A stretch of 9,695 bases of DNA from Halovenus sp. (lineage in GTDB: Archaea > Halobacteriota > Halobacteria > Halobacteriales > Haloarculaceae). Each line of letters begins with the position of its first letter. Within the stretch, counting starts at the first letter, position 1. The notes beneath the pieces were generated by a model. It ran no database searches, was not told where the DNA came from, and saw only the letters and a program-made list of their open reading frames with translations. Shown piece by piece: positions 1 to 5,685 of this stretch. A program made the position numbers and the translations under genes. The DNA lies in the NCBI GenBank assembly GCA_003551265.1, contig PUMG01000247.1, forward strand, positions 1 through 9,695, read 5' to 3'.

Positions 1-855
1 ACGGTCCGCAACGTCGGCACGGCAACGGGCGACGCCGACCTCACGGTACGTGAAGCGACGGACGGCGTCTGTGAGCAGACGAATCCCGCCGTCACCTCGA
101 AATCAATTTCCACACCTGACCCCTTCGAGTCTGAAACAGTCACGATAAACACGACGTTCCCGACAGCCTTCGGTGGCGAGACAACCGATGTGTGTCTCAC
201 AGTCGACGCGACGACAGACGAGTTCGACGATAGACCCGCCGAACACAACCGCTCAGAGACAGCGACACTCTCGTTCGAGGAGGCCTCACCTGTTGCCTTC
301 GACGTGGGTGACGTCAGAGAATCCGGCGAGAGAGATATCATCGATGCGGTGAAAATCCAGCAGTATCTCGCTGGTGTCCTCGACGACGACGCGGTTTTCA
401 ACGAGAACCTCGCAGATGTCGACAGAGACGGAGAGATCACCATCATCGACGCTGTCTTCATCCAGCAGTATCTGGCTGGACTCATCGATAACGGAACCGT
501 GGACATCTCCGACATCGAAATCGACGCCGGGGCCACTGTGAACAGCGAAGAGGCAGACCTGACCGAATCCGCTGTGTCAGCTGCGGATTCGAGCGAGGAG
601 ACACTGGAGACGGTTGACATTCAGACAGACCTGAAGAATAGCGGCGGAATGGGTGAGCATCAGAAGGTCGAACTCCGAATTGCCGAAGACGAGGATGACC
701 TCGGTGACGATGACACCCTCGTTACGACGGCCGTCGCTGACATCGAACCAGACGGTAATCTGACTGTGTTGTTCGTCGTGCCCGAGGACGTGATAGACGA
801 GGGCGACTGGGTCGGAATCTACAGCGACGACGACGAGATGACGACGCAGTTCTAG
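1..855 (+). CDS. Dockerin type I domain surface/secreted protein, 3' part (5' end outside window)
   Basis: The frame is open from base 1 to a TAG at 853-855, giving 284 residues with the N-terminus missing. Residues about 1-95 look like a CARDB-type beta-sandwich (starts TVRNVGTATGDADLTV). Residues about 101-162 are a duplicated dockerin type I module: two calcium-loop/helix repeats 35 residues apart, each ending in (K/F)IQQYLAG. The second loop (139-150) has the full ligand pattern D-x-D-x-DG-x5-D. The first (104-115) is degenerate, with Arg at ligand position 3 and Ser at position 5. Residues about 205-284 form a second CARDB-like segment ending in TTQF, with no PGF-CTERM or membrane helix at the C-terminus. 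By family knowledge dockerins bind cohesin modules to assemble extracellular complexes; no cohesin is in this window. Four of eight Arg codons are AGA, unlike neighbouring genes. The dockerin call is firm; the protein's function is unknown. Confidence 0.85.
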   Translation, partial: TVRNVGTATGDADLTVREATDGVCEQTNPAVTSKSISTPDPFESETVTINTTFPTAFGGETTDVCLTVDATTDEFDDRPAEHNRSETATLSFEEASPVAFDVGDVRESGERDIIDAVKIQQYLAGVLDDDAVFNENLADVDRDGEITIIDAVFIQQYLAGLIDNGTVDISDIEIDAGATVNSEEADLTESAVSAADSSEETLETVDIQTDLKNSGGMGEHQKVELRIAEDEDDLGDDDTLVTTAVADIEPDGNLTVLFVVPEDVIDEGDWVGIYSDDDEMTTQF

Positions 856-864
856 CGTTTTGTG

Positions 865-1182
865 CTACCCTTTCTTGTAGGTCACGCCAGCGCCGCGTTC
901 GGGATAGGACCACTCGACGTTGTTCTGTGAGCAGGCGTATCGACAGCTTCCACACTCCAGACAGTTCTCGTAGGCGATGACGGGCGTGCCATCCTCGCTC
1001 TGACGCCAGACGTCGGCTGGACAGACCGTCACACACTCGGCCTCGCCGGGTTTGCACTTCGACGCACAGATTCCGGGCACTGTGACGTCGAGGTGCGATT
1101 CGCCGGGGTCCTGGTACTTGACGGTGTAGAGGCGGTCTTCGAGCGATGCGTTCTCGATGGTTTCTGATGGTGTCGTGCTCAT
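865..1182 (-). CDS. fixX: FixX, ferredoxin-like iron-sulfur subunit of the FixABCX (EtfABCX) complex
   Basis: This 105-residue protein is the last gene of the fix operon, starting 4 bases after the fixC stop. It matches FixX, the iron-sulfur partner that works with FixC in the ETF:quinone oxidoreductase module. The conserved [4Fe-4S] ligands are the Cys of VCP (C54) and C74, C77 and C80 in CLECGSC, followed by the characteristic C-terminal VEWSYPERGAGV. Four further cysteines are present: C39, C43 and C50 before VCP, and C84 after the CxxCxxC motif. As I recall it, E. coli FixX has only the four core cysteines, so this protein could hold a second cluster. The start is ATG, with a weak AGGA 3 bases upstream. 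The gene ends 9 bases from the convergent dockerin gene. Family assignment is firm; the cluster count is inference. Confidence 0.9.
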   Translation of the reverse strand: MSTTPSETIENASLEDRLYTVKYQDPGESHLDVTVPGICASKCKPGEAECVTVCPADVWRQSEDGTPVIAYENCLECGSCRYACSQNNVEWSYPERGAGVTYKKG

Positions 1183-1186
1183 GGTC

Positions 1187-2647
1187 CTATCGTATCATCT
1201 TGCGGTAGCGCCAGCCCAGTTTAATCGCACCACGCAGGCCACCAACGGTGTGCATGATGCGCTCTTTGGCCAGTCGGCCGTGGGTCTGTTTCGGCTGTCG
1301 GTCGATCGTGAAATACTCCGCTGCGGCGTCTGCGAGCGCCTCGGGAAGGTCCTCGAACAGGAGCTGTTTGTCCTCGACGACCCGGTTGATGAGCCACTCG
1401 TAGTGCTCCAGGTTCTCGACGACGAACGACTGCTCCAGCGAGTCGGGATACGACTGCAGGTCGCTCGCTCGGACTGTGACGCTGGGCCGGGTCGTGTTGG
1501 AAACGCCGCCATCAGCACGAACCTGGCCTGCAGATTCGGTCCCGGCTGTTGCTGCGTCTGCTGGTCGGGGTGTTGCTTTCGACCCGAACGCCTTCACCAC
1601 GGCTTTGCCAGCGTGGAACCCGCTCTCGACGGCCATGTTCGTCCCTTCGAGATGGACGCCGTTGTTGAGGACGAGTCCTGCAGTGTCACCGACGAGCAAC
1701 GCACCGTCGTGGACGAGTTCGGGCATCGCAGACGCCCCGCCTTCGGGAATCGTCTTCGCGCCGTACTCGACGGTTCGCGCGTCGCGGAATATCGGTGCAA
1801 CTGCAGGATGACTTTTGAACTCGTCGAGACGGTCCTGTGGCGAGATTTTCTCGGTGACTGCATCCTCGATGCGATAGGCAAGTCCGACGCTTATCGTATC
1901 GTCGTTGGTGTAGAGGAACGCGCCACCGAAGGCGTCGCCGACTGCTCCCTTCCCGAAGTAGTGGTAGGCAGCACCGTCGTCGTCGACCAGACGGAACCGG
2001 TCCTCGATGATCTTCCGGCTGTCGCCAGGGAACTCGAGCACCTCTTTCACCGCCACCGCGATGTGTTCGCGGTGGTCAGTCTCTTTGAGTCCGGCACTCT
2101 CGCTGACGAGCGAGTTGCCACCTTCGGCGAGGACAACCACCGGCGCTCGCACTGCTCCGTCGGGTCTGTCGGTTTCGACACCCACGATTCGCCCATCCTC
2201 ACGGATGAGGTCTGTCACCGTGGTCTCCGTGATGAGTGTCGCTCCTTCTTCGACTGCCTGCTCGGCGAACCACTCGTCGAAGTCGCCTCGGATGACCGTG
2301 AAGGAGTCGTTGTGTGGGGGCTCGTGCCAGTCACCGATGCTCACTGATGCTGCGATTTCGTCTTCTTCGGTCAGCATCGAGTAGCGGCGCTCGGCGACGT
2401 AGCGCTCCGTTGGTGCACTGTCGATGTCGACGAGTTCCCGTATCGTCGGCGTGTACATCACACCGCCGAAGACGTTCTTCGCGCCCGGGTAACTGCCGCG
2501 TTCTATCAGCAGTACATCCAGCCCATCGCGGGCCATCGTGATGGCCGCGGCCGACCCGGCGAGACCAGCGCCGACGACGATAGCGTCGTATCTGTGGTCG
2601 TAGTTCGGATTCGCTGGCGGTCCCTCTCGCGATTGAAGTACGTTCAT
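1187..2647 (-). CDS. fixC: FixC, FAD-dependent ETF:quinone oxidoreductase-type dehydrogenase
   Basis: This 486-residue flavoprotein takes electrons from the FixAB flavoprotein and, with FixX, passes them to the membrane quinone pool. The N-terminal dinucleotide-binding fold is clear: VVGAGLAGSAAA with glycines 26, 28 and 31, and the ribose-binding acid E49 at the end of LLIE. The second FAD motif is GDTAGLVLNNG at 320-330, followed by HLEGTNMAVESG. The basic C-terminus (RGAIKLGWRYRKMIR) may form an amphipathic helix for membrane contact, which is inference. Residues about 355-394 are an Ala/Thr/Ser-rich low-complexity insert after HAGKAVVKAF; it accounts for a length greater than the roughly 430 residues usual for FixC. 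Translation starts at ATG 2647, overlapping the fixB stop as ATGA. A perfect GGAGGTGAT at 2651-2659 precedes it, so coupled and efficient initiation is likely. Confidence 0.93.
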   Translation of the reverse strand: MNVLQSREGPPANPNYDHRYDAIVVGAGLAGSAAAITMARDGLDVLLIERGSYPGAKNVFGGVMYTPTIRELVDIDSAPTERYVAERRYSMLTEEDEIAASVSIGDWHEPPHNDSFTVIRGDFDEWFAEQAVEEGATLITETTVTDLIREDGRIVGVETDRPDGAVRAPVVVLAEGGNSLVSESAGLKETDHREHIAVAVKEVLEFPGDSRKIIEDRFRLVDDDGAAYHYFGKGAVGDAFGGAFLYTNDDTISVGLAYRIEDAVTEKISPQDRLDEFKSHPAVAPIFRDARTVEYGAKTIPEGGASAMPELVHDGALLVGDTAGLVLNNGVHLEGTNMAVESGFHAGKAVVKAFGSKATPRPADAATAGTESAGQVRADGGVSNTTRPSVTVRASDLQSYPDSLEQSFVVENLEHYEWLINRVVEDKQLLFEDLPEALADAAAEYFTIDRQPKQTHGRLAKERIMHTVGGLRGAIKLGWRYRKMIR

Positions 2648-3663
2648 GCAATCACCTCCTGGAGCGCTTCCGGATTTCCAATCTGCTCTGCGAGTTCCTC
2701 ACAGACCTCGAAGAGGTCGCCGACGATGCCGTAGTCAGCGTGGTCGAACATCGGTGCGTTGGGGTCGTTGTTGATGGCGACGACGACCTCGCTGTCGTTC
2801 ATGCCTTCGAGGTGCTGGACCGCACCCGATATGCCGACGGCGACGTATAATTCTGGCCTGACACTCTTGCCCGTCTGGCCGACCTGTCGGTCGTGGCCGA
2901 CCCATCCAGAGTCGACCGCCTTTCTGCTCGCGGCGAGTTCTGCGTCGAGCGCATCGGCGAGCATCTCGGCTGGTCCGAGGTCACCCTCGATACCACCGCC
3001 GACTGCGACAATTCGGTCGGCGTCGGTGATGTCGACGGTCTCGCCGACCTCTCGTGTTTCGACCTCGGTTACTGTCTCATCCTCGGTGACAACGACCTCG
3101 ACGTGGTCGACATCGCCGTCTGCCTCTGCGGGCTCTGTCGCTTCGAACACGCCAGGACGAATCGTTGCCATCTGTGGACGGTGGTTCTCGCATTTAATGG
3201 TCGCGATGACGTTCCCTCCGAACGCTGGCCGTCCAGCTTCGAGGTGACCTTCGTCGTCGATTCCCAGTTCTGTGCAGTCAGCAGTCAATCCGGCGTGAGT
3301 CGGTACGGCGACGCGTCCCGCGAAGTCACGGCCGGTCGAGGTACCACCGATGAGTACCACGTCGGGCTTGCGCTCGGCGACGAGGTGGCGGAACTGCTTG
3401 CCGTACGGATCTGCTCGATACGGCTCGAACACGGGGTCGTCGGCCACGAGTGCACGGTCTGCGCCGCGGGCGAGTGCTTCCTCGGCCACGTCGTCGAGGT
3501 TCTCACCGATACAGAGCGCGACGAGTTCTTCGTCCTCGTCTTTGTTCTCCATGAGTGACTGCGCCTCGCTGAGCAGTTCCCACGAGACCGGTGCCACCTC
3601 GCCTGCGTGTTCCTCGATGAACACCCAGACGTCACTGTACTCGCTTACGTCTACTTCTGGCAT
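2644..3663 (-). CDS. fixB: FixB, electron transfer flavoprotein alpha subunit (EtfA)
   Basis: This is the alpha subunit of the heterodimeric electron transfer flavoprotein, partner of FixA. With the chosen start it is 339 residues. The C-terminal FAD-binding domain carries the full family signature: ASRKAVDSGW (245-254), QVGQTGKSV (260-268), the GISGAVQH loop (277-284), INNDPNAPMF (297-306) and ADYGIVGDLF (309-318). The N-terminal half has the alternating hydrophobic strands of the ETF alpha/beta fold (VWVFIEE, DVVLIGGT). ATG 3663 is preferred over an in-frame ATG at 3699 because GGAGGTG lies 7 bases before it and MPEVDVSEYSDVWVF matches the usual N-terminus; the earlier ATG would extend into fixA. 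One base separates this start from the fixA stop, and the gene overlaps fixC by ATGA. Identity is secure; the electron donor is not shown by the sequence. Confidence 0.95.
   Translation of the reverse strand: MPEVDVSEYSDVWVFIEEHAGEVAPVSWELLSEAQSLMENKDEDEELVALCIGENLDDVAEEALARGADRALVADDPVFEPYRADPYGKQFRHLVAERKPDVVLIGGTSTGRDFAGRVAVPTHAGLTADCTELGIDDEGHLEAGRPAFGGNVIATIKCENHRPQMATIRPGVFEATEPAEADGDVDHVEVVVTEDETVTEVETREVGETVDITDADRIVAVGGGIEGDLGPAEMLADALDAELAASRKAVDSGWVGHDRQVGQTGKSVRPELYVAVGISGAVQHLEGMNDSEVVVAINNDPNAPMFDHADYGIVGDLFEVCEELAEQIGNPEALQEVIA
2651..2659 (-). promoter_or_regulatory. Shine-Dalgarno site of fixC
   Basis: GGAGGTGAT on the minus strand lies inside the 3' end of fixB, with 7 bases between the GGAGG core and the fixC ATG. 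It is a full match to the haloarchaeal 16S rRNA 3' end. With the ATGA overlap it supports coupled fixB-fixC translation. Confidence 0.8.
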
Positions 3664-3664
3664 A

Positions 3665-4453
3665 TCATACCACCTCCTGTTTGTGCAGTGTCGCTGCAAG
3701 GTCGTCGACGCTGTCGAGGAGCTCCTGTTCTCGCTCGACGGGGCTTGCGGTGTCCATCCCTCCGACCTGCGTCGGGGAGGCGTCCAGTCCGACCTCGTCG
3801 GCGTCGATACCGAGTTCTTCGGCGTCGAGTTCTATCGGCTCGAACTCGTTCTCTGCGTAAATCTTACGGTGCAGTCCCGATGGCCGTGGCTGGTTCTCGC
3901 CGTAGCCGACGGCGACAACGACCGGCAGGTCCGCGACGACACGCTCCCAGCCACCCTCTACGTCTCGGACGGCTGCAAGCTGGTCGTCTTCCGGTCGGGG
4001 TTCGAGTTCTTCGACGTAGGTGAGCTGTGCCCAGTCGAGGTGGGCGGCGATGCCGGGCGGAACCTGTCCTGTCGAGGAGTCTGTGGTCTCTTCGCCACAG
4101 ATGAACACGTCGGCGTCGAAGTACTCGCCTGCGCGAGCGAGGGTCAAACTCGTCGGCCAGGTGTCCGACCCGGCAAAGGCGTAATCCGAGATGAGTGCGC
4201 CGTCGTCACATCCGAGCGCCACAGCGAGTTCTAGCACGGGAGTCGCCGTTGGCGGCCCCATCGTGACGGCGATGACCCGTGCTCCGACCTCGTCTTTCAG
4301 CCTGAGTGCGGCCTCGAGTGCGTTCTTGTCTGGCGGATTTAAAATTGCTGCTGCCTCCGCTCGATTCAGCGTTCCGGTGTCGGGGTCGATGGATACGTCG
4401 TCCTCGTCGGGAACCTGCTTCACCCCCACGAGTACTGTCCAGTTGTCTGTCAT
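3665..4453 (-). CDS. fixA: FixA, electron transfer flavoprotein beta subunit (EtfB)
   Basis: This 262-residue protein is the first gene of the fix operon and the beta subunit of the electron transfer flavoprotein. Family features are VGVKQVPD near the N-terminus (9-16), NPPDKNALEAALRLK (39-53), the nucleotide-binding loop GEETTDSSTGQVPPG (120-134), ENQPRPSGLHRKIYA (186-200) and the late SPTQVGG segment (226-232). In ordinary ETFs this site binds AMP; in electron-bifurcating FixA/EtfB it binds a second FAD that reacts with NADH. I cannot decide between these by eye, although the complete fixABCX set favours the bifurcating class. ATG 4453 follows a GGTGAT ribosome binding site (4459-4464). The gene is driven by the TATA promoter near 4545 and preceded by a structured leader described separately. 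Confidence 0.94.
   Translation of the reverse strand: MTDNWTVLVGVKQVPDEDDVSIDPDTGTLNRAEAAAILNPPDKNALEAALRLKDEVGARVIAVTMGPPTATPVLELAVALGCDDGALISDYAFAGSDTWPTSLTLARAGEYFDADVFICGEETTDSSTGQVPPGIAAHLDWAQLTYVEELEPRPEDDQLAAVRDVEGGWERVVADLPVVVAVGYGENQPRPSGLHRKIYAENEFEPIELDAEELGIDADEVGLDASPTQVGGMDTASPVEREQELLDSVDDLAATLHKQEVV
3671..3677 (-). promoter_or_regulatory. Shine-Dalgarno site that fixes the fixB start
   Basis: GGAGGTG on the minus strand lies 7 bases before ATG 3663, inside the last codons of fixA. It selects this start over the in-frame ATG at 3699. Confidence 0.8.
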
Positions 4454-4463
4454 TGTATATCAC

Positions 4464-4487
4464 CAGGAACACAGACTGTCGTTCCTG
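4464..4487 (-). promoter_or_regulatory. fixA leader hairpin B, proximal, touching the fixA ribosome binding site
   Basis: This is an inverted repeat with 7-bp outer arms CAGGAAC/GTTCCTG and inner arms ACAG/CTGT around a single T, broken by one unpaired base at 4480. In the transcript it can form a 7-bp stem, a bulge and about 3 further pairs. Its 3' arm ends on the first G of the fixA GGTGAT site. Its 5' arm shares CAGGA (4483-4487) with hairpin A, so the two cannot form together. It could instead be a DNA operator. Confidence 0.55.
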
Positions 4488-4505
4488 CTCTGAACTAGAG
4501 CAGGA
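4483..4505 (-). promoter_or_regulatory. fixA leader hairpin A, distal, alternative to hairpin B
   Basis: This is a perfect 9-bp inverted repeat, TCCTGCTCT and AGAGCAGGA, around a 5-base loop. It lies about 15 bases downstream of the transcription start predicted from the TATA box. That position suits either a 5' UTR stem-loop or a repressor site just after the start. No run of T follows it on the minus strand, so it is not an obvious terminator. Confidence 0.55.
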
Positions 4506-4540
4506 TGATGCATCAGATAACGCCCCCAAATTGAAGGGTG

Positions 4541-4556
4541 TTTTATATGCTTTCGG
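4541..4556 (-). promoter_or_regulatory. Promoter of the fixABCX operon (BRE + TATA box)
   Basis: The minus strand reads CCGAAA followed by GCATATAAAA. This is a purine-rich TFB recognition element next to a good archaeal TATA box. With the usual 25-27 base spacing, transcription would start near 4518-4521. That leaves a 5' UTR of about 65 nt, long for haloarchaea, where many mRNAs are leaderless. Confidence 0.7.
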
Positions 4557-4620
4557 AGGAGAACCGGTGAATCTTCCCGTCAGAATCATCGACTGCAGAG
4601 TGGATTTTGGCCCTCAGTAT

Positions 4621-5523
4621 TCACAGACTGCTGGGTATCTCTTCGCCAGTCAGTATTTGCGCACCAGGACCCACTGCGGACTGGTAGACCTTCGCATCGA
4701 CACCCACATTGTCGAAGCCATCGAGCATCGCAGTGGCGACCCGACGCTGTCGAGATTCGGGACACACCGCAACGACACCAGGACCAGCACCACTGATTGT
4801 CACACCGGTCGCACCTGCACCGCGTGCCCGTCGGCAGACTTCGTCGTATCCATCGATGAGCTTCGCTCTGGCAGGAGTTACAATCGACTCTTCCATCCCT
4901 CGCCCAACCAGCATCGGGTCGTCGCGTGCCATACCAGCGGTGAGCGTGGCCGCGCTACCGACAGTTTCGACAAGTTCGCTCATCCGGACACCGTCCGGGA
5001 GCACTTTGCGGGCATCGCTCGTCGAGACCACGATGTCCGGGAGACAGACCACGATGGGAACGTTGGCATCTATCTGTGTTACACCAGTGGCCGTAGCTAT
5101 GGTGAACCCTCCGAGGAGTGCAGGGGCGACGTTGTCCTCGTGTGTATCACCAGCGGCGACCGCTTCGCCTTCTGCCGCGATGGAGACGAGTTCTTCACGC
5201 GAGTAGCCCCTGTCGTAGAGTGCATTGAGTGCGACCGCTGCGCCAGCAGCACTCGCAGCAGAGGACCCCAGGCCCGATGCTGGCCGGATTCCCTTGTCGA
5301 TGCGGATGGCTGCCGGTGCGTCAAGCGCGTCGACAACCGCCCCAACCGTGTTTCGCTTTGGGTCCTCCGGGATGTACTTTGCACCGGCACCGGTTACAGT
5401 GAGACGCGTCCGTGGTGCTTTCTCGACCCGGATGACGTCCGCAGGTCCCGTGAGCGCGAGCCCGAACACGTCGAATCCACTCCCGAGGTTCGCGCTCGTC
5501 GCCGGGGCCCGAACAGTTATCAT
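4621..5523 (-). CDS. thrB: Homoserine kinase (ThrB), GHMP kinase family
   Basis: This 300-residue enzyme phosphorylates homoserine to O-phosphohomoserine, the step before threonine synthase. All three GHMP-kinase motifs are visible: the N-terminal VRAPATSANLGSGFDVFG (4-21), the ATP-binding loop RPASGLGSSAASAAG (80-94), and the C-terminal TISGAGPGVVAV (242-253). Length and motif order fit homoserine kinase better than shikimate kinase or mevalonate kinase. I chose ATG 5523 rather than the in-frame ATG at 5538, because the conserved N-terminus is MITVRAPATSANLG and a TATA-like box centred 26 bases upstream would start the mRNA right at this codon. The gene is upstream of the fix operon on the same strand. 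The 167-bp gap contains a separate fix promoter, so the two need not be cotranscribed. No functional link to fix is implied. Confidence 0.93.
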   Translation of the reverse strand: MITVRAPATSANLGSGFDVFGLALTGPADVIRVEKAPRTRLTVTGAGAKYIPEDPKRNTVGAVVDALDAPAAIRIDKGIRPASGLGSSAASAAGAAVALNALYDRGYSREELVSIAAEGEAVAAGDTHEDNVAPALLGGFTIATATGVTQIDANVPIVVCLPDIVVSTSDARKVLPDGVRMSELVETVGSAATLTAGMARDDPMLVGRGMEESIVTPARAKLIDGYDEVCRRARGAGATGVTISGAGPGVVAVCPESRQRRVATAMLDGFDNVGVDAKVYQSAVGPGAQILTGEEIPSSL

Positions 5524-5544
5524 GCCCCTCCCTTCCACGAGTGG

Positions 5545-5553
5545 TTAAAAAAA
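5545..5553 (-). promoter_or_regulatory. TATA-like element for leaderless thrB transcript
   Basis: The minus strand reads TTTTTTTAA, centred 26 bases before ATG 5523, the spacing expected for an mRNA starting at the initiator codon. A GGGAGGGG stretch lies only a few bases before the ATG, too close for a normal Shine-Dalgarno site. Confidence 0.5.
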
Positions 5554-5578
5554 GCTGACGAGAGCGTACGAGACGTCC

Positions 5579-5598
5579 CGACGACATGGTAGTCGTCG
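5579..5598. repeat. 20-bp perfect inverted repeat upstream of the sugar dehydrogenase TATA box
   Basis: CGACGAC and GTCGTCG are perfect 7-bp arms around a 6-base spacer. The repeat ends exactly where the TATAAC of the plus-strand promoter begins, covering the TFB-binding position, and lies about 56-75 bases upstream of thrB. It is a candidate operator for the divergent pair. CGACG-type sequence is common in this GC-rich DNA, so chance is possible. Confidence 0.4.
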
Positions 5599-5604
5599 TA
5601 TAAC
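5599..5604 (+). promoter_or_regulatory. Probable TATA box of the sugar dehydrogenase gene
   Basis: TATAAC would place the transcription start near 5626-5628 and give a leader of about 59 nt. A second similar element, GCATAACC at 5618-5625, repeats the core ATAACC exactly 20 bp further on and could be an alternative promoter or a protein site. An interrupted repeat TTGGT-N8-ACCAA (5610-5627) spans the predicted start. Confidence 0.4.
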
Positions 5605-5685
5605 CCACATTGGTCGTGCATAACCAAGGGGATTTTGGAACGTCAGACATACGCACAACTGGTGCGGACAGGTGAGTCACAGTCG

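Noticed and set aside
1157..2347. Long plus-strand open frame (396 codons) antisense to fixC
   Set aside because: It is a GC-rich shadow frame opposite a well-recognised gene, with Cys/Arg/Val-rich sequence, no domain and no acidic haloarchaeal composition.
3664..3699. Upstream in-frame ATG for fixB (12 extra residues)
   Set aside because: It lies inside fixA, the extension MQRHCTNRRWYD is not ETF-like, and a GGAGGTG site serves ATG 3663.
5524..5538. Upstream ATG for thrB (MEGRG extension)
   Set aside because: The TATA spacing predicts a transcript starting at ATG 5523, and the family N-terminus begins at MITVRAPATSANLG.
4306..5592. Long plus-strand open frame (428 codons) antisense to thrB and the fix leader
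   Set aside because: The protein is Arg/Cys-rich and unlike any family. It crosses the fix promoter and the thrB coding strand, so it is an antisense shadow.
5635..5685. TTG start extending the sugar dehydrogenase by 17 residues
   Set aside because: The extension would displace the Tat signal from the N-terminus; ATG 5686 has a ribosome binding site and a normal signal peptide.
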